Source: Saccharospirillum sp043196875 (GTDB lineage: Bacteria; Pseudomonadota; Gammaproteobacteria; Pseudomonadales; Natronospirillaceae). From it: a DNA stretch of 64,000 nt. The position numbers and the translations under genes were made by a program. Position 1 is the first letter of the stretch. The number at the start of each line of letters is the position of its first letter. Positions 18,030-27,647 of the stretch are shown here, one piece after another. The notes beneath the pieces were generated by a model. It worked only from the letters and a program-made list of their open reading frames with translations. It was not told where the DNA came from and did no database searches. The stretch spans positions 104,695-168,694 of the forward strand of contig NZ_JBEBMX010000008.1 of assembly GCF_043196875.1 (NCBI RefSeq), given 5' to 3'.

Positions 18030-18800
18030 ATGAAGATCGACGTTATCGGCGTGGGCGCCGCTTACGAATCCAGGGGCGTTAATGCATCCCTTTTATTGGA
18101 AGAAGACGGCTTTCAATGTCTGATCGATTGCGGGCCGACAGTGCCACCGGCATTGTGGCGACGCGAGCTCGACCCGGATGCCATATCAGCACTCTACTTC
18201 ACCCACTGTCACCCGGATCATTGCCTGGGATTAACGACGCTGATCAACCACTGGCAGCACTGCCAACGCAAACGACCGCTGTTGATCGTTGCCCAGCGCG
18301 CCCAGTGGGCACGGCTGCAAAACCTCAGTTATTTTGGCCACTGGCCGGATGACGACCCGGGCTTTTCCATTCAATGGGTCGACAGCGCCGAACTCGATGC
18401 GCTCGGCCCCTGGCGGATGGCAACCGCCACCAGCCGGCACTCGGTGCCCAACCGTTCACTCTGGTTGCGTGGCGCTCAGGGCAGTCTGTTTTACAGTGGC
18501 GATGGCCGGCCCAGCCGACATAACAAAAGCCTGCTCGCCAATGCCGATATTGTGTTTCAGGAATGCGAAGTCAGCCAGGCGTTATCGCGCTTGGCGCATC
18601 ATGGCGACTGGCCCTTGTGTCAGGAACTGGAACGGAAAACCGGCAGCTTGCTGTGCCCTTATCATATTGGCACCGATCACCAGGCGCGGATCCGCACCGA
18701 AGCCGCCGCGATAGACGACATCTTTGTGCCGCGTGATGGCGATTGTTTGCGCTTGAAAGGCGGCCGCTGGCAGATTGAAAAGCAGGACAGTCAGGCATGA
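18030..18800 (+). CDS. MBL-fold metallo-hydrolase
   Basis: A 256-residue metallo-beta-lactamase-fold enzyme. The metal motif THCHPDHCLG provides HxHxDH, with later ligands in TSRHSVPN, FYSGDG and CPYHIGTDHQ. Family members include RNase Z-like and cyclic phosphodiesterases. No signal peptide, so it is cytoplasmic. In this operon it may hydrolyse an imported phosphodiester such as a cyclic inositol phosphate (inference from the PI-PLC link). The stop overlaps the LacI gene start (ATGA). Confidence 0.82.
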   Translation: MKIDVIGVGAAYESRGVNASLLLEEDGFQCLIDCGPTVPPALWRRELDPDAISALYFTHCHPDHCLGLTTLINHWQHCQRKRPLLIVAQRAQWARLQNLSYFGHWPDDDPGFSIQWVDSAELDALGPWRMATATSRHSVPNRSLWLRGAQGSLFYSGDGRPSRHNKSLLANADIVFQECEVSQALSRLAHHGDWPLCQELERKTGSLLCPYHIGTDHQARIRTEAAAIDDIFVPRDGDCLRLKGGRWQIEKQDSQA

Positions 18801-19825
18801 AATCCTCTGCAATAAAACCCAGACCGCGCAGTGTCACCGCCTCCGATGTGGCGCGCCGCGCCGGAGTGTCACGCTCGGCGGTTTCGCGCGCTTTCACGCC
18901 CGAAGCCAGCATTCACCCGGAAACCCGCGAGCAGGTCCTGACGGTGGCGCGTGAGCTGGGCTACCGGCCCAATGCGCTGGCGCGCTCGCTGGTGAAATCG
19001 AAACAAGGGCCGTCATCAGGATTGATTGCCGTGGTGATGGGCGAATTCGATAACCCTTTCCAACCGCACTTTTTCAGTCAGTTAACTCAAGCGCTACAAG
19101 CTCAGGGCCGGGTTGCCATGCTGGTGATGCCGGATGCCCAAGGCAGCCTGGACGACGCGCTGGAACGGCTGATCGCCTATCAGGTTGAAGGCGCCATCAT
19201 CGCTGCCGGTTCACTCTCACCCGAAGCGACCAATGCGTTCCTGGCGCTGGGCACGCCAGCGGTTTTATTGGGTCGCGAAGATCCGCGCGGTCGGGTGTCG
19301 GCCATTCTCACCGACAACCGGGCTGTGGGCGAACGCGCCGCCGACTACCTGCTTAGCCAGCATAGAAAAGCGCCCGCCTTTATTGGTGGTCGCGCCGACG
19401 GCCAGGCCTCGCGAGAACGCCAACAGGGGTTTATCGACAGGCTGGAAAAAGCAGGGCTGACAACACCTCCGTGCCTGAGCAACCCCGACTACAGCTACGC
19501 CAGCGGTTACCGCGCAGCGCAACAATTATTGCGTGATCACCCCGACACCGACGCCCTGTTTTGCGCCTGCGATGCACTGGCACTGGGCGCCATGGACGCG
19601 TTACGCGCTGCCGGTAAAACCTGCCCGGAACAGTTCAGTTTGATCGGTTGTGACGATGTGCCTCAAGCCGCCTGGCCCGGCTATCAATTGACGACGCTGG
19701 CGCAACCGGTGCAACAACTGGTCAACCAGGCGCTGGATCATCTGATCACTTCCATTGCCAGTCAGCGCACCGATGCACCGGAAGTGCTGCGGTTGGCGCC
19801 GGAGTTTGTGCAGCGCCTGAGCTGA
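18797..19825 (+). CDS. LacI-family transcriptional repressor
   Basis: A 342-residue LacI-type regulator: an N-terminal helix-turn-helix with hinge (TASDVARRAGVSRSAVSRAFTPEASIHPETREQVLTVA, GYRPNALARSLV), then a periplasmic-binding-protein-like effector domain (LIAVVMGEFDNPFQPHFFSQL, FIGGRADGQASRERQQGF, CDALALGAMDAL, LIGCDDVPQAAWPGYQLTT). It ends the importer operon and overlaps the preceding gene by ATGA. It is the best candidate to bind the palindromes at 13201 and 14723, and thus to control both PI-PLC and uptake. Confidence 0.88.
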   Translation: MKSSAIKPRPRSVTASDVARRAGVSRSAVSRAFTPEASIHPETREQVLTVARELGYRPNALARSLVKSKQGPSSGLIAVVMGEFDNPFQPHFFSQLTQALQAQGRVAMLVMPDAQGSLDDALERLIAYQVEGAIIAAGSLSPEATNAFLALGTPAVLLGREDPRGRVSAILTDNRAVGERAADYLLSQHRKAPAFIGGRADGQASRERQQGFIDRLEKAGLTTPPCLSNPDYSYASGYRAAQQLLRDHPDTDALFCACDALALGAMDALRAAGKTCPEQFSLIGCDDVPQAAWPGYQLTTLAQPVQQLVNQALDHLITSIASQRTDAPEVLRLAPEFVQRLS

Positions 19826-19826
19826 T

Positions 19827-20258
19827 TCAGTCCGGTAGCTGCAAACGCAACAAGGGTTCACCACTGGACAGGCGTTCCGAGGTGATACCCCGATCATCGA
19901 CGGTCGCCATCAGATGACGCCGTAAGGCGGAAAATCGGGGCGACGTCACCACATCCAACGGCTGTTCCAATTGCAGACGCAGCCGCCAATAACCCAGCCG
20001 CTCCATCTCGACCGAACGCACCTCGGCACGAAACGGCTGCCCCTGATAGTGACCATTCACCCACTCGCCGACAGCGACCGGAGGCTGGGTGTTTTTCAGC
20101 TCGGCGCTGAGCGTATTCCAATCGCGATAACCATGATCTTTGGCGATTAATTCCAACGCCTGGCTGTGACCAATGTCCACACCCTCAGCGGCCATCAACT
20201 GACGCAGACGTTTGGCCTGCGCCTTAATCTGCGCCAGCGTCGGTAAGGGCTCGCTCAT
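19827..20258 (-). CDS. Glyoxalase_8-type domain protein of unknown function
   Basis: A 143-residue protein with a helical N-terminal domain of the Glyoxalase_8 type (IKAQAKRLRQLMAAEGVDIGHSQALELIAKDHGYRDWNTLSA), then a beta-rich C-terminus (VGEWVNGHYQGQPFRAEVRSVE). The family has no settled function. Its start overlaps the MATE gene stop by 4 bp, so it is the coupled second gene of that unit. Confidence 0.7.
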   Translation of the reverse strand: MSEPLPTLAQIKAQAKRLRQLMAAEGVDIGHSQALELIAKDHGYRDWNTLSAELKNTQPPVAVGEWVNGHYQGQPFRAEVRSVEMERLGYWRLRLQLEQPLDVVTSPRFSALRRHLMATVDDRGITSERLSSGEPLLRLQLPD

Positions 20259-21682
20259 GACCGACCGGCCTGAAACAGACCACGACGCAGCCCAAGGCGG
20301 CGTTCAGTCTGCGCCAACACCAGCAGCGCAATCAGCAGCATCAAACCTTCGGCGGTCGGCATCGCCAACCAGATACCGCGTTCACCGAGCAGCAATGGCA
20401 ATAGCAGCAATAGCGGCAAGGTCAGCAGATAGGGCCGGGTCAGACTGAACAGAGCGGCACGCCCAGCATCGCCGAGTGATTGGAAATAAGCGCCCAGGAT
20501 CAACATCGGACCGGACAGAAAATACAGCGCCACCATCATCGGCAGAATGCGACCGACTTCAGCAACGACCAACGCATCATCAACAAACAAGCGGCCGATT
20601 GGCTCGGCGAAAAACACCAGCGTCAATTCCACCACCAGGCCGTAACAAAGGGCGACACCCAAACCCAGGCGCAAGCCATCGTCACTGCGCTGCCACAGCT
20701 GGGCACCATGATTGTGGCCACAGATAGTTTGCAAGGCGTGCGACAACCCCAGCATCGGCATAAAGCACAGCGTCATCAGCCGAGTGACGATGCCGTAGGC
20801 CGACACCGTTGCGGCATAGTTCGGCGTATTAAAAGCATTGAGCGAGGTAATGATGGCCGCCGAAATCAGCGCCATACCGAAAAACGCCAGGCTTGGTGGC
20901 GCGCCGAGAGTGAGGATATCGCGCCAACTGCGCAGCAATTCTGCCGTTTGCGCGAAGCCGGTGCGCAGTTGCAGCCGCAACCGGGTTTTACCACTCCAGC
21001 GCAAACCGAAAATCAGACTCAGCGCCAGACATTGCGCTGCTGCGGTGCCATAAGCCGAACCTGCGACACCGAGATCAAACACCACGATCAACACGAAGTT
21101 AAACAGCATATTGGCGAGAGTGACGACCAGGCCCATCAGCGCCATCCAGCCGGCGCGACCTTCGTTGCGCAACGCATCGCCTTGCACGCCCAGACTGAAC
21201 ATCAGGGGCGAGGTAAAAACGATGATGCGCAAATAGGTCAACGCCATCTGCGCTAACTCTGCCCGGCCTTCGGCGGCGGCCTCGGTAAAAGCCGCGCCCC
21301 AGAGCACAAAAAGCAGCATCAGAAACACACTGGTCAGTAACGCCAGACCTTGAGCGGCGACAAAGACGCCCTGCGCCTGCTGGGCACGGCCGGCGCCGAG
21401 ATGCCGCGCCAACAGGCTCGACATGCCAGCAGAGATGAGGCTCGACAAAGCCACCATCAGCATAAAAGCCGGGAACACCAGGGTGACCGCGCCGAGCGCA
21501 TTGGCGCCGACAAAGACACCGAGAAACCAGGCATCGACCACGGTCAGCAAACCATTCATCAGCATGATGGCGATGATCGGCAAGGCAGTGCGGGCAAAAA
21601 GAGAAGTCAGGTCGTCCTGTAAAAAGGGCGAACCGGTAGGAGGGTTTGAAGCAGTCACGGCAGTTACTCCACGCGCTGGCAT
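20255..21682 (-). CDS. MATE family multidrug efflux transporter
   Basis: About 475 residues with twelve hydrophobic segments. Family features are PIIAIMLMNGLLTVVDAWFLGVFVGANALGAVTLVFPAFMLM and GMSSLLARHLGAGRAQQAQGVF in the N-half and LGLSHALQTICGHNHGAQLWQRSDDGL in the C-half, as in NorM-like Na+ or H+ drug antiporters. The ATG at 21682 is preferred because a longer in-frame start at 21775 adds a polar tail that is not part of the family. Co-translated with the Glyoxalase_8 gene. Confidence 0.85.
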   Translation of the reverse strand: MPARGVTAVTASNPPTGSPFLQDDLTSLFARTALPIIAIMLMNGLLTVVDAWFLGVFVGANALGAVTLVFPAFMLMVALSSLISAGMSSLLARHLGAGRAQQAQGVFVAAQGLALLTSVFLMLLFVLWGAAFTEAAAEGRAELAQMALTYLRIIVFTSPLMFSLGVQGDALRNEGRAGWMALMGLVVTLANMLFNFVLIVVFDLGVAGSAYGTAAAQCLALSLIFGLRWSGKTRLRLQLRTGFAQTAELLRSWRDILTLGAPPSLAFFGMALISAAIITSLNAFNTPNYAATVSAYGIVTRLMTLCFMPMLGLSHALQTICGHNHGAQLWQRSDDGLRLGLGVALCYGLVVELTLVFFAEPIGRLFVDDALVVAEVGRILPMMVALYFLSGPMLILGAYFQSLGDAGRAALFSLTRPYLLTLPLLLLLPLLLGERGIWLAMPTAEGLMLLIALLVLAQTERRLGLRRGLFQAGRS

Positions 21683-21857
21683 TCTGTCTTCGTGAACAGG
21701 AGAGATGGGGCTCGCATTACCACCTTCGCGAACAGAATGCGCAGGGGGAGAACATGGGATAAGGCAGAGCTTCACCAGAGCGTTAACGCCCGCGAGCGGC
21801 CGGTGTCTGCAACCGAGGCGCTACCTTAGGCAGCGACCACGGTTCTGTCAATATGCG

Positions 21858-22619
21858 TCAATCCGGGTCGAACTGTGCCGCCCAGACGGCCAGCTCTTTG
21901 GTCACCGTTTTGCCGTGTTCACCGAGAAACTTCAAAAACCGCGGCGCGTTGGCAGTGACGATGCGCGACTCCGGAAAGCCAACCGCTTCGGCCTGGGCGA
22001 TGGCCTGATCGAACTCACCGACGGTAAAGGCGACGTGCGAATCCGAGCCAAAGGAGACCTTCCAGTCGAGGCGATCGATCATTTCCAGAATATGGCGGCA
22101 GTGTGGTTCGCTGCCGAGGCGCGAATGCGTGAAGGAAGAATTGTTGATCTCCAGCAGCACATTGTTGTCTTTAGCGGCGCGAATCACCTCTTCCACATCG
22201 ATCGGATAATTCGGGTTGCCGGGGTGACCGATGATCTGACAATGGCCACTGGCGATGGTGTTGATCATGGCGCGGGTATTGGTGGCTTCATCGGCGGGCG
22301 AGAACACCGGCTCGTGAAAACTGGCAATGGCGAAATCGAGAAAACCGTGCAGTTTTTCCGGAATGTCGACCCCACCGTCGGGCTCGAGAATATTGGCTTC
22401 GATGCCGCGCAGCATGGCGACGTTTTCCACCACCCGTGGAATCACCTTCATATTGCCGAAATGCCAGTAGTGCGCGCCGTCCGGCATGGTCGGGGCGTGG
22501 TCGGTAATGCTGAACAACTGCAGGCCTTTATCGCGGGCGATGCGGAAGTAATCGTGCACCGTGCTGTAGGCGTGATCGGAAGCGACGGTGTGGGCATGGG
22601 TGTCGGTCAGAATGCGCAT
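21858..22619 (-). CDS. PHP-domain phosphatase, YcdX type
   Basis: A 253-residue PHP-family metal hydrolase. Metal ligands are in DTHAHT, SITDHAP, HFGN, GIEANIL, SFHEP, GHPGNPNYP and GSDSHVAF. The arrangement matches E. coli YcdX, a trinuclear zinc phosphatase. ATG at 22619 (MRILTDTHAH) places the first motif at the N-terminus as usual; an in-frame ATG at 22646 would add nine residues. Cytoplasmic. Confidence 0.88.
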   Translation of the reverse strand: MRILTDTHAHTVASDHAYSTVHDYFRIARDKGLQLFSITDHAPTMPDGAHYWHFGNMKVIPRVVENVAMLRGIEANILEPDGGVDIPEKLHGFLDFAIASFHEPVFSPADEATNTRAMINTIASGHCQIIGHPGNPNYPIDVEEVIRAAKDNNVLLEINNSSFTHSRLGSEPHCRHILEMIDRLDWKVSFGSDSHVAFTVGEFDQAIAQAEAVGFPESRIVTANAPRFLKFLGEHGKTVTKELAVWAAQFDPD

Positions 22620-22909
22620 GGATATTCCTGAAGCGATGCAAACCACCAGCCTAACACAGGCCGGTGACAGGCTGATGTCGGAAAAACTTGAGTACGATCT
22701 TAAGCTAAGAGCACAGAGGGCAATTCTTGACTATATTAAGTCATGTGATTGTACGTTTTTCATACAAAATCGAGCTGGAATTGGCGCTATTATTCCATTG
22801 AAAGCTCGTAAATTAGTGTTCTCTAAAATCTACCAGTGGTCGATTGGTGTCACTTCTGTCCGCCTCGACCATACTCCTAAAAACAACAAAATTAATGGAG
22901 CGCCACAGC

Positions 22910-24580
22910 ATGAAGCTATCGTTGAAAGCTTTGTTGTACGGTATTGCGGTGTTACCGGTTATCGCTTTGGCGGTAGCAGGCATCGGCACCCAGTACTTTG
23001 GTAACCGTACCTTGCAGGAACACACTGCAGAACACATCCACAAGGCTGTGATCGAGATTGAAAGCCAGCGGCTGAAAACGATCATGGATTCCGTTGAAGG
23101 CCTGATCCAACCCTACCTCGAACAACCTGGCTTGGCTGGCCGTGACGCCGCCATGGACATGCTCGGTAATTACAGTTTCGATGAAGGTGATGGTTATATC
23201 TTCGGCTACGACGGTGAAGGCGTCCGTCTGCTGCACCCCGGCGGCGGCATTGGCAATAACTACTACAACCTCCAGGACGACAACGGCACCTATCTGATCA
23301 AAGGCTTGATCGACGCAGCCAAAGCCGGGACCGGCTATTTCACCTACCTGTTCCCACGTCCGGGCGGTGACATTGCCGAACCCAAATATTCCTATGCCAT
23401 CTGGGTTGAGCAGTGGAACCTGATGCTCGGCACCGGGTTTTATATCGACTCGGCGGAATCCCTGACCGGCGCTATTCGCGACACCATTGTCGATGAAGGC
23501 CACAACATGATGGCGACCTCGGCCATCGTCATGGGTGCGGGCACCTTGTTGATTCTGGGGCTGATCACCTTGCTGGTGCGCGGCATCTACCGGGCATTGA
23601 ATGCCTTGGGTGGTTCGGTCAAACGACTGGCATCCGGCCAGGGCGATTTAACCACCGAACTGCCGCGCAGTGGCATCGATGTATTCAATGAATTGGCGCA
23701 GGATTTCAACACCTTCCTGGGCCAGTTACGCGATGATATTCGTCAGTTAAACCAGGATGTTGCCACCATCAGTCAGGTGTCCGATCAGGGCACCGAATCG
23801 GCCACCTCCATGGCGCGCGAAAGTAACGATCAGGCCGAATCGGTTTACTCTAACGCCACCGCCGTTGAAGAACTGGCAGCCACTGCTGCGGATATTGCCA
23901 ATCATTCCGAAGAAACCCGCAGTCGCTCGGAAACGGCTCAGGAACAGATGCAGGGCATTAATGAACAGTCGGTTGCCACCCAGGCAACTCTGGGTGAACT
24001 GGATGCGCTGTCGCAGTCGGTGGAGGAATCCATCAACGGTCTGGACCAGGAAATCCAGAGCATTTCGCGCACCCTGGATGAGATCAACGGCATTTCTGAG
24101 CAAACCAATTTGCTGGCGCTGAACGCTGCTATCGAAGCAGCTCGGGCGGGCGAACACGGCCGCGGTTTCTCGGTGGTCGCCGACGAAGTTCGCCAACTGG
24201 CGCAACGCACTCAAACCAGCACCGACGACGTCAGCACCATTCTCGAACGGCTTAATAGCATGGCCAAGGAAACCGTCGAGAAGATGCAGTTGTCGCGCAC
24301 CCAACGTGAGGAAACGCTGGCGGCGATGTCACGCATTGAAAGTATGGTGAACGATGCCAGCGCACAGATGAACGCTCTGGTGGAAATGAACCACCAGATC
24401 GCCACCAGCGCCACTGAGCAGTCGTCTGTGACTACCGAGATGTCGGCTCGCACCGCCATGGTGGCCGAGGCTTCGGAGAAGGTGAAAGCCAAGGCAACCG
24501 AAGTACAGGATGTGATGAGTCAGTTGAAAACAGTAGCGGGACGAATTGATCAGATCGCCCGGAAATTCCAGGTCGATTAA
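22910..24580 (+). CDS. Methyl-accepting chemotaxis protein with single-Cache sensor
   Basis: A 556-residue chemoreceptor. TM1 is at about residues 8-28 (LYGIAVLPVIALAVAGIG). A periplasmic single-Cache region (YIFGYDGEGVRLLHPGGGIG, YFTYLFPRPGGD, LMLGTGFYID) reaches about residue 185, with TM2 near 200-225 and a HAMP segment next. The cytoplasmic hairpin has the conserved tip ISEQTNLLALNAAIEAARAG. ATG at 22910 with TGGAG at 22896 is used. The ligand is not predictable; sCache domains often bind small organic acids. A strong terminator follows. Confidence 0.9.
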   Translation: MKLSLKALLYGIAVLPVIALAVAGIGTQYFGNRTLQEHTAEHIHKAVIEIESQRLKTIMDSVEGLIQPYLEQPGLAGRDAAMDMLGNYSFDEGDGYIFGYDGEGVRLLHPGGGIGNNYYNLQDDNGTYLIKGLIDAAKAGTGYFTYLFPRPGGDIAEPKYSYAIWVEQWNLMLGTGFYIDSAESLTGAIRDTIVDEGHNMMATSAIVMGAGTLLILGLITLLVRGIYRALNALGGSVKRLASGQGDLTTELPRSGIDVFNELAQDFNTFLGQLRDDIRQLNQDVATISQVSDQGTESATSMARESNDQAESVYSNATAVEELAATAADIANHSEETRSRSETAQEQMQGINEQSVATQATLGELDALSQSVEESINGLDQEIQSISRTLDEINGISEQTNLLALNAAIEAARAGEHGRGFSVVADEVRQLAQRTQTSTDDVSTILERLNSMAKETVEKMQLSRTQREETLAAMSRIESMVNDASAQMNALVEMNHQIATSATEQSSVTTEMSARTAMVAEASEKVKAKATEVQDVMSQLKTVAGRIDQIARKFQVD

Positions 24581-24615
24581 TCAACATCAGGTAATGAGTT
24601 CAAACCTTACCCAAC

Positions 24616-24652
24616 AAAAAAAGCCAGGCTGTTAATCAGCCTGGCTTTTTTA
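24616..24652 (+). terminator. Rho-independent terminator
   Basis: AAGCCAGGCT (24621-24630) pairs with AGCCTGGCTT (24638-24647), followed by a T-run and preceded by an A-run, so it may act for both strands. Confidence 0.9.
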
Positions 24653-24699
24653 ATGAACCGTACTTTCTAAAGCTTAATAAGCCCTAGTTGGAGGCTGCC

Positions 24700-26151
24700 T
24701 TAGAACGGATAGTGCCGCTCACCCCACTGATTGGTCACCCAACGCAGCTCGGTAAATTCATTGATCGCCGCCTTACTGCCAAAGCGACCATAACCGCTGG
24801 CCTTAACGCCGCCGAAAGGCATTTGCGCCTGGTCCTGAACGGTGGGGCTGTTGATGTGGCAGATGCCACTGTCGATGCGGCCCGCCACGGCCATGGCTTT
24901 ATTGAAGTCCTGACTGAATACCGCCGCTGACAAACCATACTGGCTGTCGTTGGCGATGCGAATGGCGTCTTCTTCATCCTGAGCGCGCATGATCGACAGC
25001 ACCGGACCAAAGGATTCTTCGCTGTAGATTTGCATCGAGGAGGTGACGTTATCGATCAAGGTAGCGTCCATTAACACCGAATCGCTGCGACCACCGGCCA
25101 ACACCTCAGCGCCCTTGCGGCTGGCGTCGTCGATCAGGCGATTGAGCCGTTCCAGGGCCGCCTCATTAACCACAGCGCCCAGGATGGTATTGCCCGCCTC
25201 CGGTTTACCCGCGGTAATGGTGCGCGCTTTTTCGGCCAGCTTGGCGACCAGTTTATCGGCAATGCCGGGTGTGACGATCAAGCGCTCGGTCGACATGCAG
25301 ATCTGCCCCTGGTTCATATAGGCACCAAAGGCAGCGGCGTTAACGGCGGCATCGACGTCGGCGTCATCGAGCACCACCATCGGCGCTTTGCCACCGAGTT
25401 CGAGCAACACCGGCTTGAGGTTTTCCGCGCACAAACCAGCAATGATACGGCCAACGCGCGTCGAACCGGTGAAGTTCACACGGCGCACCGCCGGGTGCTC
25501 GATCAAGCTTTTTACGATCTCCGGCGCGTCTTCGGGCGCATTGGTGATCATATTCAGGGTGCCTTCCGGCAGGCCAGCTTCGGTCAGCGCTTCGGCGATC
25601 AATTGATGCGTCGCCGGACAGATTTCCGAGGCTTTGAACACCACCGAATTGCCGCAGGCCAGCGGCATCGCCACCGAACGCACACCGAGAATGATGGGCG
25701 CATTCCAGGGCGCAATGCCCAGCACCACACCCACCGGCTGACGGATGCCCATGGCCATCATGCCCGCTTCATCCGACGGAATGATGGAGCCGTCGATCTG
25801 GGTGGTCATGGCCGCCGCTTCACGCAACATCGACGACGCCAGGTGAATGTTAAACCCACCCCACATGCCAGTAGCGCCCATTTCCTGCATAACGCGCTGG
25901 CCGGCTTCCTCGGCTTTAGCGGCCAGCTTGTCAGCCGCCAGCAGCAAGACCGCACGTCGCTCGCCCGGTGTCTTCTGCGACCAGACCGGGAAGGCCGCAG
26001 CCGCCGCATCTGCCGCCGCACGAGCATCGGCGACCGTGGCCGCAGCCGCAGTGGTGACGACTTCGCCATTGATGGGGTTTTTGACTTGGTAGGTCTGGTT
26101 GTTTTGCGCATTGCTTGGCTGACCGTTCAGCCACAGGGGGACTTCGTACAT
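24700..26151 (-). CDS. NAD(P)-dependent aldehyde dehydrogenase
   Basis: A 483-residue aldehyde dehydrogenase of the vanillin/salicylaldehyde-type group. The cofactor region GIAPWNAPIILGVRS and KASEICPATH, GSTRVGR, catalytic Glu in LELGGKAP and nucleophilic Cys in GQICMSTERL are all intact. PFGGVKASGYGRFG is the usual C-terminal motif. It oxidises an aromatic or aliphatic aldehyde to the acid. Divergent from an AraC regulator gene at 26291, which probably controls it. Good GAGGAG-type ribosome site. Confidence 0.88.
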   Translation of the reverse strand: MYEVPLWLNGQPSNAQNNQTYQVKNPINGEVVTTAAAATVADARAAADAAAAAFPVWSQKTPGERRAVLLLAADKLAAKAEEAGQRVMQEMGATGMWGGFNIHLASSMLREAAAMTTQIDGSIIPSDEAGMMAMGIRQPVGVVLGIAPWNAPIILGVRSVAMPLACGNSVVFKASEICPATHQLIAEALTEAGLPEGTLNMITNAPEDAPEIVKSLIEHPAVRRVNFTGSTRVGRIIAGLCAENLKPVLLELGGKAPMVVLDDADVDAAVNAAAFGAYMNQGQICMSTERLIVTPGIADKLVAKLAEKARTITAGKPEAGNTILGAVVNEAALERLNRLIDDASRKGAEVLAGGRSDSVLMDATLIDNVTSSMQIYSEESFGPVLSIMRAQDEEDAIRIANDSQYGLSAAVFSQDFNKAMAVAGRIDSGICHINSPTVQDQAQMPFGGVKASGYGRFGSKAAINEFTELRWVTNQWGERHYPF

Positions 26152-26290
26152 AGCTAGCTCCTCGACCGTTGTTGTAGTTGTGTGTCGGTTCTGGCGCTAA
26201 CGGTAGATAAAAGCCCGGGGCAGTAAAATGCTTTTGTATGGTACTTTTACGACAAATAATTGCACTTACTAAACGGCAGACGCTGAAATC

Positions 26291-27187
26291 ATGACCGACA
26301 ACCCGCTGTCAGCGCCCATCCAGCGCCATCTGGACGTGGTCGAAGTCGCCTCACCCCATTCCGAACTGACCTGGACAGCACCGCGTCAGGAATGGCGTCA
26401 TTTTGCCCAGTGCATGCTGCTGCAATCGGGGTCGGCGCTGGCCCTGTTCAAAGGCGCCAAATTACCGCTCAAAGCACCGGCGCTGGCCTGGCTGCCCGCA
26501 GGCATGATGGTGCAGGCGCGCTTTGCGGCTGGCAGTCGTGGCATGCTGCTGTCGGTTTCTGAGGATTGGCTGGTCCCCGCCGTCACCGGCCGGCTCGACC
26601 CGGAATTGCCCTACCGCGTACTGGCCGATACCGTCCATGCGGCGCAACCCGAAGATACTGGCTTTTGGACGCTGATTGAGCCTTGTTTCGCCTCCATTCG
26701 TGCCGAACTTCACCAAAGCGACCTAGGGGCCAGATCCGTAGTAGCGGCGCAACTGACGACGCTGCTCACTTACCTGCACCGCCTCGACCGTGACCGACCG
26801 CCTTATCCGGCCACCGGCGAAACCCGTTCAGTGGTCTATCAACGTTTTCTGCAATTGGTGGAGTTGCACTTTCGCGAGCATTGGAAGGTGCGCGACTATG
26901 CCGCCAGCATGGGCGTCACCGAACGACGCCTGGAAGCAGCAACGCAACGCGATGCCGGCCAGTCACCGAGCACACTGATACAACGCAAACTGCTCAGCGA
27001 AGCCTGCCAGCGATTGGCGCATTCGCCGTTGTCGGTAGCGGAAGTGGCTTACGGTTTGGGCTTTCGCGACCCGGCTTATTTCAATCGCTTTTTTAAGCGC
27101 CAGATCGGCGCTGCTCCGGGTACCTGGCGACGGGAAATGCGCGCCAAGGAGTTTCACGACGATACGACCTTTGCGGCCTGGCCGTAA
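26291..27187 (+). CDS. AraC-family transcriptional regulator
   Basis: A 298-residue AraC-type regulator with an N-terminal effector-binding cupin-like region (ALAWLPAGMMVQARFAAGS) and two C-terminal helix-turn-helix units (VRDYAASMGVTERRLEAATQRDAGQSP and LSVAEVAYGLGFRDPAYFNRFFKRQIGAAPGTWR). Divergent from the aldehyde dehydrogenase gene with a 139-bp spacer, so likely its activator. Confidence 0.87.
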   Translation: MTDNPLSAPIQRHLDVVEVASPHSELTWTAPRQEWRHFAQCMLLQSGSALALFKGAKLPLKAPALAWLPAGMMVQARFAAGSRGMLLSVSEDWLVPAVTGRLDPELPYRVLADTVHAAQPEDTGFWTLIEPCFASIRAELHQSDLGARSVVAAQLTTLLTYLHRLDRDRPPYPATGETRSVVYQRFLQLVELHFREHWKVRDYAASMGVTERRLEAATQRDAGQSPSTLIQRKLLSEACQRLAHSPLSVAEVAYGLGFRDPAYFNRFFKRQIGAAPGTWRREMRAKEFHDDTTFAAWP

Positions 27188-27197
27188 CGGCGGCGAT

Positions 27198-27566
27198 TCA
27201 GTCGGGCAATAAGGAAAAGAACGGTACGGTGGACACCAGGGCGACCGCCGACAAACCGATAATAATCACCACAAAGGCCAGCGGACTGGCTTTGAAACGG
27301 TCCCAGATAGAAGGCACTTCTCCAGCCTGTTGCGCCGCCTCGTACTCCCCACGCAACCGCACCTGACGTTCCTGCTGATAGGTCTCGATCACCGCTCGCG
27401 CTTCGGCTTTGCGGCTGTCGTCGATCAGCCAGATGCCGGGCATGGAAATACGCCAGCGACCGGCGCTGGTTTCAAAAGTTTCGAAGCCGTGTTCATCGAG
27501 CAGTTGGCGTACGTCATCGGCTTCGTCGTCGGGGACGTTGTGCAGGCGAAAAATCAGCTTAGCCAT
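27198..27566 (-). CDS. DUF6164-type small membrane protein
   Basis: A 122-residue protein. The N-terminal ferredoxin-like segment (KLIFRLHNVPDDEADDVRQLLDEHGFETFET, GRWRISMPGIWLIDD) and one C-terminal membrane helix (residues about 95-117, LAFVVIIIGLSAVALVSTVPFF) match the DUF6164 pattern. Function unknown. It converges on the AraC gene end with 10 bp between. Confidence 0.75.
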   Translation of the reverse strand: MAKLIFRLHNVPDDEADDVRQLLDEHGFETFETSAGRWRISMPGIWLIDDSRKAEARAVIETYQQERQVRLRGEYEAAQQAGEVPSIWDRFKASPLAFVVIIIGLSAVALVSTVPFFSLLPD

Positions 27567-27647
27567 GGATCTTCTGTCTCTTGCTCGGCTTGTCAGTGGG
27601 CGGCGGCGGGCCTATGGTACTCGCCCCGAACGACAGGACCCAAGCCT

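Noticed and set aside
20480..21256. A 258-residue open frame opposite the MATE gene
   Set aside because: Its composition is rich in Gln and His, which mirrors hydrophobic codons read on the other strand.
21705..22631. A 308-residue open frame opposite the PHP phosphatase
   Set aside because: Fully antisense to a well-recognised gene with all metal motifs intact.
22588..23004. A plus-strand frame with MSEKLEYDLKLRAQRAILDYI before the chemoreceptor
   Set aside because: It runs well into the chemoreceptor start in another frame, and its second half is plainly a shadow. A truncated remnant of a gene cannot be excluded.
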